In this document: positions 20,031 through 31,141 of the stretch, piece after piece
How the letters are laid out: every line of letters starts with the position of its first letter
Numbering within the stretch: the first letter of the stretch is position 1
Assembly: GCA_028673005.1 (NCBI GenBank)
Contig: CM054113.1
Coordinates: 169,181,337-169,245,336, forward strand
Source: Tanypteryx hageni
Lineage: Eukaryota > Arthropoda > Insecta > Odonata > Petaluridae
Length of the DNA stretch: 64,000 nt
Reading direction: 5' to 3'
Notes under the pieces: model-generated
Seen by the model: the letters and a program-made list of their open reading frames with translations, nothing else
What the model was told of the DNA's origin: nothing
Database searches by the model: none
Translations under genes and position numbers: made by a program

Positions 20031-21749
20031 AAAAAGGGAACTGATAGAGCCTGGGGGGGGGGGCATGTTCACAGGGCCCTGGCACAACTGAATTGAATAA
20101 TACTAACATAACAAGGCAAACAAATTAGTAAATACATACATGGATATAAAGGGATATCTGTAACTTCAACGCATCTTCAAATTTTACCTGCCCCCAAATG
20201 CTATTTGAGTTCCTTATTTTGAATACTTATATGAGCAATATAGTTATTTGGGAGGAATAGAGATAAGAGGAAAATGCCATCTAATTGAAAAATTTGTTTG
20301 ATGAGTATGTTTTAGTAAATGTACACATCCACAAGGATGTTTCAATAATACACATAAATATGGTTAATTGACGCATTTAGAGGGAAAAACTCTGTACAAC
20401 AAAAAATCAATTATTTGTATTATTATTTGTAAAAGAATATAAAAATTAAAAATGAAGAATTAAAAAGTGTACTAAAAACGGAACTTTATCTTAAATTACT
20501 GTTATTGCATATTATAGGACTAGTATATCTTCTTCATCTAAATTTATACATACAAAATATTTGCTTTGAATTCCATTGTTTTATAAACCTTGCTTGAGCC
20601 CATCACAAGAAGTCCATATAGAAAAATATCGCAAATTTGTTTTAATTTTTTAGTCTAAAAATGTTACAATTATACATAACAACATATATTTTCATATGTT
20701 TTGTGTGAACATTTTTTATTCTGTGATTAGCATGCCCTCTTAAAAGACATGCTGAGAACAAAGCTGTAAAATCTTTCTTTGTTTTATCATTTTATGCAGT
20801 TTCTTATGTTTTGGTAAATGTGCATGCTATCTTTCTATGTGCATATCCCGTAAAATGTATAATCTGGTGTAAGCATTTTTTTGTGTATATTTAATTTATA
20901 GCTTTGATCCAGGTACAAATCGAAGGCTGTCATTTGCTGAGGACTGCAAGCTATATTCTATTACCCATCACTGATGATAGGGGTCAGAATAGAGAAGCAG
21001 ACTGTCTATAAGATCACTTTTTTATATCCTCCCATTTTTATTTTCATGTGGCATCAATGAACAGATGCAGGGGTGTCTAGAGCCAATACGGGACCCTGGA
21101 CAAACAACTTGCCGGGCCCCACTGTACGAACTTAATTCTCTCTATAAGTCTTGGCAACTGACGTAAACCTTATATTCTCTTACCACAATAGTGAATATTT
21201 TTCTTTCAATAACAAAATTAAATGCTAATTGAGTGACATCGCTGTTTTATTGTGCATTCTGGTATGTAGGTCGTTAGGCGCACACATATATATGTATAGT
21301 AACACATTTTTTTCTGCAACAGCATTAATCTCATAATAAATAAATCTAGGCACAGCATATGTGTTAAAATTAATAATAATTATGTATAGATGGTGAATTT
21401 TCTAATAAAGCGACTTTAGGATAGTAGTACCCAAACCTCGGGCCCGGGCCCCATGAGGGTCCTCGGGAAAGCGACCCCCACTATCCCCCCTCCCATCTGG
21501 TCTTGATAGATGGATTCTACTTTTCTTTCATTCTGTAGCTAATTTGAAATTTTACTTTTCATGATTATTTTTTTACAATATATTATGAAAAGAATGTGTA
21601 TTTTGTATTTTTTACATAAAACTTATCGAATCCGTGATAAGAAGAAAGTGTATAAACAGCACATCAGGAAAGTATGTGCCAATGCCTTCCTGGCTCAATT
21701 TCCTTAATGATGTTTTCTCTCTTTGTTCAATGCTGGAACTTAATTGATA
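20031..21749. other. AT-rich spacer with GC-rich scars
   Basis: No gene recognised. A G-run lies near 20053-20063. Short GC-rich pieces at 21070-21120 (starting CAGGGGTGTCTAGAGCC) and 21436-21490 (GGGCCCGGGCCCC) look like ends of hAT-type MITEs, but no partner end or target duplication could be paired. Confidence 0.35.
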
Positions 21750-21807
21750 CTATCATTCAGTGCTGGATAGCGTTACGTGTAACGTAACGGAATTATATTG
21801 GATTAAC

Positions 21808-22111
21808 CAGGGTCGGCCCGAGGAATTTTGGCGCCCCGGGCGAGATAGCACTTCAGCGCCCCGATTCGTTAATGTTTGTTGAGATATTTACAAAGTAAAA
21901 GTTAATATATTCATCGCTCTGTAAAAATTATTGATAATGAAAAATTAAAAGGAATGACATCAAGATTCTAGTCTGTTCCTCGATATAAATTGGTATCCAA
22001 TATTTATTTAGATGCAAGTAATGCATAGATAAATGGTCAGTATAGCGCCCCTAAAACCTTGGCGTCCCGGACAGCCGCCGCCCGGCTCGCCCGTAGCTTG
22101 GGCCGGCCCTG
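21808..22111. mobile_element. 304-bp hAT MITE nested in left end
   Basis: Termini CAGGGTCGGCCC and GGGCCGGCCCTG are inverted repeats (one mismatch). The flanks GGATTAAC (21800-21807) and GAATTAAC (22112-22119) are an 8-bp duplication with one mismatch. The ends contain further paired GC-rich stretches (GGCGCCCCGGGCGAG, GCCCGGCTCGCCC). No ORF. It interrupts the left end of the larger block and therefore inserted later. Confidence 0.75.
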
Positions 22112-22199
22112 GAATTAACGTAACGAAAAACGTTAACGAAATTTTTCAAATAGCTGTAACGGAAAACGTAACGAAAACGAAAAAATAAATTTCGTTAAC

Positions 22200-22670
22200 A
22201 GACGGTAAAGGATTATGCTCTAGTTGCATTTGTCCCAGGTGTCGTGTCATGAGCAAGGGAAAGTGGCCTAAAATTCCTTTTCCCAGTCTTGCTTGTCCAC
22301 CGCCTGGCCAGTTTTGCCACCTTGTCGCGAAACAAACTATCCTGACCACTACCGATTGTTCTTTGGGTTTTTCTTCCATTTGTGAAAGGAATGGTTCCCT
22401 GGTGTTAATTCTTCTCCAGGAAGCACAAGATAAGAAGCGTGGAGGATGAGGAAGGAAGCTTCAATAAATGTGCCGCTAGTTACCATTCCCTATTCTCCCT
22501 CACGGTGCCTCCTACTTCGAAAACATTCTTTTAGATATGTACTACACCGGAGTGGGTTTTTCCTCTAATTAAAAATAGAACGAAACTTACTTATTTCCCG
22601 ATGGATGATTGGCCTATTTCTTGATGCGGGTGACAACTCCGCTGATGCATCTATCACACCGACCAGCTAA
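22200..22670. other. Unassigned unique segment
   Basis: About 470 bases of mixed composition between the left end and the array. Short open frames on both strands have no recognisable motif. It is not repeated elsewhere in the window by eye. Confidence 0.3.
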
Positions 22671-25219
22671 AATTTGGATTAAACTTAATTTTCAGGAAAC
22701 GTTCGATGTTCTACACAGCCATAAAATTTTTGTGAGTAAAAATAAATTTTAATAAATTTTTTAATTATAGGATAGGTCTTCCGCATAGTGTCTAAACATT
22801 TACCTATTTGTTAAAACTTTATGAATTCTTAAATGCCAAACAAATTAAAATATAAAAATTTGTATAATCCCTATTTCGTTTTTTACAAATCCTACCTCTA
22901 AAAAAATTTCAGCTCCGTAGTTCATTCGGAAAAACATTAACCATGAAATTTTTTAAAAACAATTGCGAATTTTTAGCGGCCGCATTGTTGCACTTTTTGA
23001 AGATTTTCGTTTTTTTTAGTTGGTTTTGCACAAAATCCTACCATAGAAAAAATTTCGAATCTCCAGCTCATTTGGAAGTACCTAAACATTAGTGTCATCC
23101 TATATGTTATCATTATATATAGACGTTTCTTACAGAGGAGGAGGAGGATATAACATACTAGTAGAAGGTGCTTGCATACTGCAAGCATTTCATCTCACCT
23201 TGAAAAAACATTCATTTTTCAGACAGATATTTCGTCATTACAAATATTTTTTTAATTCTAAACATTTCACCTCCGCAGCGATTTTCGTTTTTCCCCTATG
23301 TAAAAATAATAGATTAAAACAATCCCCAAACTTTGAAATTTTAATAATTTTATACTTTCTCCTTTATGGGGTACTAACGTTACACATTTCTGCCAAATTT
23401 TAAAGTTGTAGCACTTCTAGAAGTGAAATAATATTTTTGTAATTGTTAAAAATTTAAACATTTTTAACGGCCGCCGCAATAAATTTATGAAGAGATTGAA
23501 ATATTTATTTGTACAAATGCATTACTCTGTAAATCAATTGAAAATTCCAGCTTCCTAGCTCATCCTGTAGTACCTAAACAGTTATCTATTTGTTTAAATT
23601 TGAAGAATTTTTAACTGCCATTCAAAATAAAATATCTAAATTTGTAAAACCCCTTATCCGTTTTTTACAAATGCTACCCCTAAAAAGAATTTCAGCTTCG
23701 TTGCACATTCGGAAATACATAAACCTTGAAAATTTGTTTAAACAATTGCAAATTTTTAGCGGCCACATTCTTGCACTTTTTCATGATTTTCGTTTCTTCT
23801 AGTCGGTTTTTCACAAAATCCTTCCTATAAAAAAAATTTCGAATCTCCAGCTCATCTGTAAACATTAGTATCCTCCTGTTATCATTATATATAGACGTTT
23901 CTTACAGAGGAGGATATAACATGTAACATATAACATACTAGTAGAAGGTGCTTGCATACTGCAAGCATTTCATCTCAACTTGAAAAACATTACATTTTCA
24001 AAGAGATATTTCATCATGGGAAAATTTTCTTTGATTGAAAAGATTTCTCATCGGAACCGATTTACGTTTTTTCCTTATCGAATAATAATGGAGTAAAACA
24101 ATCACAAATTTTTGCAATTTTAGGAATATTATACTTTTTCCACATTATGGTAATAATGCCACACATTTCTACCAAATTTTGAATTTCTAGCACATTTAAA
24201 AGCTTTTATCTAATTGTTTAAATTTAAATTTTTTTTAACAATCGCAATAACGACTTCATGGATACGTTGAAGTGTTTCTTCGTTTACATATACTAAATTC
24301 TAAATAACTTATGAATTTCAGCTCTCTAACTCGCCTCGTAGTATCTTAACATTTACCTATTTGTTTTAATTTTAAAAATGTTTATCTGCCAAACAAATTA
24401 AAATATCAAAATTTGTATAATCCCTATTTTGTTTTTTTGCAAATGCTATCTATAAAAAAGAAATTTCAGCTCAGTATCACCTGCGGAAATACATAAACCT
24501 TGAATTTTTTTAAAAACAATTGCGAATTTTTAGCGACCGCATTGTTGCACTTTTTCAAGATTTTCGTTTTTTCTAGTCGGTTTTGCACAAAATCCTACCT
24601 AAGAAAAAAATTTCGAATCTACAGCTCATCTGGTAGTGCCTAAACATTAGTATCCTCCTATATGTTATCATTATATATTGACGTTTCTTACAGAGGAGGA
24701 TATAACATACAAACGTCTATATATAATGATATATATACTAGTAGTTGGTGCTTGCATTCTGCAAGCATTTCATCTGACCCTGATAAACATTAATATTTCA
24801 GAGAGATATAGCATTATTAGCAATATTTTTTTAATTCAAAATATTGCACCTCTGCACCCAATTTCTATCTTTCCTTATTGAAAAATATTTGATTAAAACA
24901 ATTCCTTAAATTTGAAATTTTAAGAATATTATACTTTATCCAATGTAAGGTGCCAATTCCACACATTTTTGTCAAATTTGAAGTTGTGGCAAATCTAGAA
25001 GTGAAATAATATTTATTTAAATGTTTAAATATTAAGTTTAACACGGCCGCAATAACACTTTGTTGGAGCTTTTCAAATATTCGTTAGTTTAAATGCACTG
25101 AGCTTTACTTAACTTTAAAATTTCAGCTTCCTAGCTTGCCCCAAAGTACCTAAATATTTATCTTTTAGTTTAAACTTGAAGAATTTTTAACAGCAAAAGG
25201 AATTAAAGTATCACAATTT
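22671..25219 (+). repeat. Array arm 1: three ~780-bp units, direct
   Basis: Landmarks recur with a regular period. AGCGGCCGCATTGTTGCAC and variants lie at about 22975, 23758 and 24532. TGCTTGCATACTGCAAGCA (or close) lies at 23169, 23949 and 24749. Each unit also has GAGGAGGATATAACATA next to ATTATATATAGACGTTTC, and stretches such as CAATTGCGAATTTTTAGCGG. A fourth, truncated unit runs to about 25219. Units differ by scattered substitutions and small indels, so the amplification is not recent. AT-rich and without ORFs. Confidence 0.85.
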
Positions 25220-27290
25220 TTATAAATAAAAATTCGCAATTGTTTAAACAAATTTTCAAGGTTTATGTATTTCCAAATGTGCTACGGAGCTGAAATTTTT
25301 TTTTAGACGTAGGGAATGTAAAAAACGAAACAGGGATTATAAAAATTTTGATTTTGTTATTTGTTTGGTAGTTAAAAGTTCTTAAAATTTAAACAAATAG
25401 CTAAATTCTTAGACACTACGCCGCAAGTTAGGGAGCTGAATTTTTAAATTATTAAAGGTTAGTTTATGTAAACGAATACACATTACAACTTATCAATGAA
25501 ATTATTATTATGGCCGTTAAAAATTATTTAAATTTAAACAATTACATAAATGATATTTCACTTCTAGTTCTAATTCTAATAAATTTATAATTTGGCAGAA
25601 ATTTGTGGCATTATTAAATCAATGCGCAAAAAGTATAATATTTCGAAAATTGCAAAAATTAGTTATTGTTTTACTCCATTATTGTTCCATAGTGAAAAAA
25701 CGAAAACCTGTCCAGACAAGAAATCTTTAGAATTAAAAAATATTTCTCATGATGAAATATCTCTCTGAAAAATTAATATTTTTTTCAAGGTGAGATTAAA
25801 TGCTTGCAGTATGCAAGCACCTTCTACTAGTATGTTATATGTTATCATTATATATAGACGTTCCTTACAGAGGAGGATATAACATACATATAACAGAAAA
25901 CATATAACATATAGGAGGATACTAATGTTTAGGCACTTCCAGATGAGCTGGATATTCGAAATTTTTTCATAGGTAGGATTTTGTGCAAACCGACTAGAAA
26001 AAACGAAAACCTTGAAAAAGTGCAACAATGCGGCCGCTAAAAATTCGCAATTGTTTAAACAAATTTTCCAGGTTTATGTATTTTCAAATGTGCTACGGAG
26101 AAGAAATTTTTTTTAGAGCTAGGATTTTTAAAATAACGAAATAGAGATTATTATTATTTTTATTTGTTTGTCATACTCAAAGATGGCTCAAAAAACTTTT
26201 GGCGTAGACTGAAGGAAAGATAAAACTCCAGCCAAAAACAAGTGTTTGTTGTTTTTGGCTGGAGTTTTATCTTTCCTTCATTTGTTTGTCAGTTAAAAAT
26301 TATTCAAGTTTAAACAAATTGGTAGATGCTTAGACAATACTCCGCAAGTTAAGGAGCTGAAATTTTAAAATTATTTAGAGGTTAGCCTATGTAAACGAAT
26401 AAACATTTCAATTTATCCATAAAAGTGTTATTTTGGCCGTTAAAATTATTTAAATTTAAACAACCAGATAAATGTTATTTCACTTCTATTTGTACTATAA
26501 ATTTAAAATTTGGCAGAAAAGTGTGGAATTATTAACCGAATGTGGGAAAAGTATAATATTACTAAAATTGAAAAAATTAGTGATTGTTTTACTCCATTAT
26601 TTTGTGCAAAACCGACTAGAAAAAACGAAAATCTTGAAAAAGTGTAACAATGCGGCCGCTAAAAATTCGCAATGAGCTATGGAGCTGAAATTTTTTTTAG
26701 AGGTAGGATTTGTAAAAAAAACTAAGTAGGGATTATACAAATTTTGATATTTTATTTTGTTTGGCAGTTAAAAATTCTTAAAGTTTAAACAAATAGGTTA
26801 ATGTTTAGATACTGCAAAGCAAGTTAGATAGCTGATATTTTCAAGTTATTTAGAGTTCCGTCTATGTAAACGAATAAACATTTCAGTATATCCATAAAAT
26901 CGTTATTACGGCCGTTAAAAATTATTAAAATTTAAACAATTGGATAAATGTTATTTCACTTCTAAATGTGCTACAAATTTAAAATTTGTCAGAAATGTGT
27001 GGAATTATTAACCCAATGTGGGTTAAGTATAATATTACTAAAATTGAAAAAATTAGTGATTGTTTTACTCCATTATTGTTCCATAATGAAAATACGAAAA
27101 CCGATTCAGAGGAGAAATTTTTAGAATTAAAGAAATATTTCTCATGATGAAAAATCTCTCTGAAAAATTAATGTTTTTTCAAGGTGAGATGAAATTCTTG
27201 CAATATGCAAGCACCTTCTACTAGTAAGTTATATCCTCCTCTGTAAGGAACGTCTATATATAATGATATCCTCCTCATCTGTAAGAGAAT
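25220..27290 (-). repeat. Array arm 2: inverted copies of the same unit
   Basis: From about 25220 the same unit runs in the opposite orientation. The reverse-complement GCGGCCGCTAAAAATTCGCA lies at about 26030 and 26651, and the hairpin landmark at 25801 and 27196. The middle inverted unit lacks its landmark segment: at about 26600 sequence jumps from TTACTCCATTATT to TTGTGCAAAACCGAC, a ~330-bp deletion. Counting that unit, each arm has three units, so the array is roughly symmetrical around 25220. Confidence 0.85.
26210..26280. repeat. Perfect 31-bp inverted repeat inside the array
   Basis: Arms 26210-26240 and 26250-26280 are exact reverse complements around a 9-base spacer (AGTGTTTGT). 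The hairpin belongs to a ~106-bp insertion in one array unit, flanked by the 12-base direct repeat ATTTGTTTGTCA (26162-26173 and 26280-26291). Confidence 0.9.
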
Positions 27291-28290
27291 AATGATTATA
27301 TATTTTCTGATCCTAAAAATATTTATTCATAACTATCGAGCATTAGTCTTATAAATATGATAAACCCTAATCAACTGAAATTAAATAATTTTTAAAATTG
27401 GTTCTTCATTTTTATCAACTGCGCTGGAAATAGACTACAAACTAAAAAATTCATATGAACGTAGTCAGATCCCACTGAAAGCATTAAATTAAAGATTTCA
27501 CAATAATTTTGCTATTGATTAAAATTTAATAGTATTCTTTTCGTCAAGACAATAATTGAATAGCCGCATGGTTAAAGATTCCAAATTTTTCTGTTTTATC
27601 CGAAAAGTTACCTTTATTCATGGTAATTTGGAGTGGTTTCAAATTTCGTCTTATAAATAATTTACTTTATTCTTTCATATACAAAATAAAGCTATTCCCG
27701 GGTTAATATCTCAAATCTAACTAATCTTGAAATGTAATATCGTAAATTTCCATTTATTTCTTATGGGGGATATGAAAAGAAAGAACGACATAAAAAATGA
27801 ACCATAAAGAGGACAAATATTGGAATTTGGATAATTCTCTTTAATTTTATCTGATGACTGATCATTCTACCAAATTTTAGGTCTGTAGCAGGAGCATGTC
27901 CTCCGAGTTACAATCGGTGTAACCGACCGACGGGTTCCTTTTATTATCATTAATTACGGGTCCCTGGGTTCTCAGTGTACTTTTTGTGTTACCTATAAAA
28001 AATTCTAATACAGGGCATAACCGTTACAACACTAATATTTTAGTCTTAAATATGTGTTAAGTTTATTAACTTGAATATAAAATTTTGAATATGCAAATCC
28101 GAATTATCATACATGATCATCAAAAACGAAAAATGTGCCGAATACTTTGAAATCTTAAAAACGTTCCTGATCTGCAGCATATATTTAGAAATACCTATAA
28201 GTATTCTAAATGACAAGCATGTATTTAAGGTGGATATGTAGCCTCTAAACAAAAAAAAACAAATAAAAGAGTAACTACACTTCATTATTT
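27291..28290. other. AT-rich part of the block, nothing recognised
   Basis: About 1 kb of AT-rich sequence between the array and the right end. No ORF of note, terminal repeat or internal repeat recognised. Confidence 0.35.
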
Positions 28291-28439
28291 TTTACTGAAT
28301 TATTTCGTTATAATGTTAAACGTTATGGAAAACGAAATGTAGATTTTAGTGTAACGAAAAACGAAATGAAAACGCTTTTTTACCTGTAACGAAAAATGTA
28401 ACGAATCGTTTTTTTTCGTTTGCCAGCACTGCTTTCATT

Positions 28440-29014
28440 AATAAGTTCAGACCACTTCATGGAATTTTAATTCCATAATTAATTGATATTGTTCAAGTGC
28501 ATTGGTTTTAATACTTTTGTTAGATGAGCTTATTTTTGGTTGGATTCTTTTTGTCTTTCATTTATTGTTAGCCTGTTTTATAGTTGTTTATGATTGAAAA
28601 AATAACTATACAGAGTGACCAGATTAAGGTTGTTTTCTTAATTTTTATTGGTGTATTCCCAAGGTTTAATGACAATAACTGAGAATGTAATTATTTTATT
28701 TGTACAAGTACAGTATGCAGAACAGAGCAAGAATTTCAAACGTCTCAAAGAAGGTATCATATGGAAATAAAAATTCAGGCATAATACTTTTGGTCGACTC
28801 TGTAGATGAGTAAAAAAAATTAGTGCTGAGAATTTGTGGACAAGACAAATTTACTACACCCAGAAATTATGCCAGGAAGACAAACCAAGTACTTTTGCAT
28901 TCAAGAGAAGATCTTCAGTGTTCAGTTGATGATATGGAAAATGTTTTTTATAACTGTGGTTACCACGCTATTTAAATAAAAGATTCAATAGATCTGGACT
29001 ATTTAGAAAATTTC
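28440..29014. other. AT-rich spacer, nothing recognised
   Basis: No coding frame or repeat structure recognised to the right of the 8-bp duplication of the block. Confidence 0.35.
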
Positions 29015-30290
29015 AAATTATAGTCTTTTTCTTCTTCTCCTCTCATGAGTTAGGCACTATTCTTGCCTGTTCTGGTTTAAAAAATTTGCCATAATTTTAT
29101 TAGTCTTTTTAGTCATGTGCATGACAAATTATTTAGAGGTTCTTCCATGATCCATGCAGTTCAGGGCTTCTTTCCACTTCATTTTATTTTTACTCATTCA
29201 TAGTAAATATGTTCAATTCTCTTCTAATGTCATCATGTTACAGTTTATCTTGTATCTTGTCTTGTACATCATTTACTTGATCTTAAAAACTTCATTTCAG
29301 CTATTTGCATTCTGCTAAGGTCTTTCTTTTTCGTAAACTCGACGGATGAAGCCTTTACTTTGTGGAACTCCATAATAAATGAAAAGGAGAAAAACACTTG
29401 GTAATGTGGAATTATTTTACTAAGTGTTTTTCTCCTTTTCATTTATTTCTTTTTCATATCCTATGTTTCAGATTCATAAAGTAGTGAGCTGCCATCACTT
29501 CATAAAACTTAGTTGTTTCATTTCTTGTTATTTTATTTATGTTCTTTGGATAGTTCCACAACTAGATTGGAATTTGTTCAGTTTATTATTGATGTATTTA
29601 TCCTAATCATATGTAATATTGAAAATGTGAAACCTACTCTAAGATTCAAAGTGAGATACCAATAATCAAAGTGATACCAGATGGATCTGAAAGCAGTACC
29701 AGAAAAATCTTTGCATTATCTTATTACCTCATATACCACACTCCCTCATCTACTTTACCATTCATTGAATGGTAACTGTACAGAGTAAGTGTACATTTTT
29801 CCACTTCAGCTCAATGATATCAATGTCATTTTTTTCAAGGTAATTTCTTTTTTAGGAAAAAAGTGATGGTACCAGGTAGTCGATGAAATTGTACAAAGAG
29901 TACATGCAAAGAAAAGTTTGAATAGCACTGCTCTAAGGTGTGGTTATCTATAATTATCTTGGTTTATATTGGGTGTTTGTCTGTGAACCACCATATTCAT
30001 CTTCGTTACAGAAATTTTTAAATTGCAATCTGTACTTAGTCAATGCAAATTAAATACTGCTCTTTGAAGCTTATCTTTTGTTTCTTGGATTATGACCTTA
30101 TCATCAACAAAAAGCATCATATCTAAGAACTACTGTTAGTTTTCCTGATAACTGGTTTTACCTTTGGCTTCTATTTTCTTAATAGATCATCTATGTAAGT
30201 ATTAAATTAGGAGATTGATAGACTACATCCTTGTCTTACACCTTGATTGATGACAAAATCTTCTGATAATTTTTTCCACGAGTACAATTT
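29015..30290 (-). pseudogene. LINE RT and C-terminal fragment, interrupted
   Basis: On the minus strand 30290-29940 reads QGCSLS, YIDDLLRK, MLFVDDKVIIQETKDKLQRA (motif C as FVDD, catalytic pair kept) and NLKISVTK. After an unrelated stretch (about 29345-29940) the frame pieces RMQIAEMKFLRSS, YKTRYKI, KWKEALNCMDHGRTSK and NQNRQE follow, the usual C-terminal order of this LINE type. Stops and frameshifts are frequent and the N-terminal half is absent. Confidence 0.6.
29377..29444. repeat. Perfect 23-bp hairpin
   Basis: Arms 29377-29399 and 29422-29444 are exact reverse complements separated by 22 bases. Just before it, 29357-29379 matches 1665-1687 in the 3' end of the CR1-like LINE with one mismatch, so this is a piece of a dispersed element inserted in the LINE fragment. 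Confidence 0.85.
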
Positions 30291-30480
30291 TTGTTTCATT
30301 CATTAAATAGGCTTTGGATGCTTAGTACATAGTGGCCCAAAAAATGTACCCAATTTCAAAATTCAATAAAATTTAAATGAACTATGATATAAATATGAAA
30401 CAAAAACAAAATAATGAAGGGATCTGTCAAGTTTATTTTCATTAATACAGATTTTTAAAATGTCTTCGATCATTATGAGA

Positions 30481-31135
30481 TTACATGCAAACATGCACAA
30501 CACAATTTCTGATTACAGCTTGGAGCATTTCACGTCCAATATTGGCAATAGCTGTAATCACAAAGTCCTTAAAATCACTAATTGCTCTTGGCTTCTCCTG
30601 AAAGACTTTTTCTTTAAGGTGTCCCCATGGAAAAATATCTAAAGGGGGCAGATCTGGTGACTTTGGAGGCCATTGAAATGAAGACCTGTTGGAAATTAAA
30701 TGTCCTGGAAAATGTTTATCAAGCCACTGCATTGCCAGGTGGGAAATGTGTGCTGTGGCCCCATCTTGCTGGAACTAGATGCCTCTTTCATTCCATACAC
30801 ACCTCCAAAAATAACCATCAAGCATATGGAGATATCATTCTTTGTTCACTGATATTGTTTCCTCATTTTGGCACTGAATCCACACCAGACTATTATATTT
30901 GGGGAAGGCAATGACAACTCCACTAATCTCGTAGGTTTAGCAAGTCCCCAAAAACAAATGTTTTGCTTGTTCATTAATCCATTGACATGAATATGACACT
31001 CATCACTGAAAATTGTCTTCTACCCTTATTTCATTTCAGTCTAACATTTCAAGAAGCTTGACAAAAAAATCTTTTTGACATTGTTGATCACCTTCTGTTA
31101 ATTTTTACAAAATTTGAATTTTGTATGGGAAAGTT
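30481..31135 (-). pseudogene. mariner-like transposase, C-terminal two thirds
   Basis: Read across frames on the minus strand: FPYKIQIL, LTEGDQQCQ, FSDECHIHVNGLMNKQN (first acidic residue), CFWGLAKPTRLVELSLP, WCGFSAKMRKQ, VNKE-stop-YLHML, FQQDGATAHISHLAMQWL (second Asp) and QWPPKSPDLPPLDIFPWGHLK (third acidic site). This is the insect transposase family often annotated as DUF4817 or Tc3-like. The last part (30481-30732) is open; the rest has frameshifts and stops. The N-terminal DNA-binding region is missing. Confidence 0.7.
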
Positions 31136-31141
31136 TTGAGT

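Larger units (their letters stand above)
21758..28431. mobile_element. 6.67-kb block with hAT-like ends and inverted array
   Basis: The left end is CAGTGCTGG (21758-21766) and the right end CCAGCACTG (28423-28431). The flanks are CTATCATT (21750-21757) and CTTTCATT (28432-28439), an 8-bp duplication with one mismatch. Both ends carry repeated GTAACG/CGTTAC motifs. No transposase or other coding frame is visible inside. The interior consists of a nested hAT MITE, a 560-bp unassigned part, a 4.6-kb inverted array and a 1-kb AT-rich part. The subterminal sequences of the two ends match in direct orientation, so this may be a MITE split by a later 6-kb insertion or duplication, not one transposed unit. 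Confidence 0.6.

Noticed and set aside
20920..21010. Short frame with RTASYILLPITDDRGQNREADC
   Set aside because: Too short, and no family recognised with any confidence.
22671..27290. CRISPR-like or satellite monomer array
   Set aside because: Units are ~780 bp, diverged, include inversions and have no spacer structure; the genome is eukaryotic.
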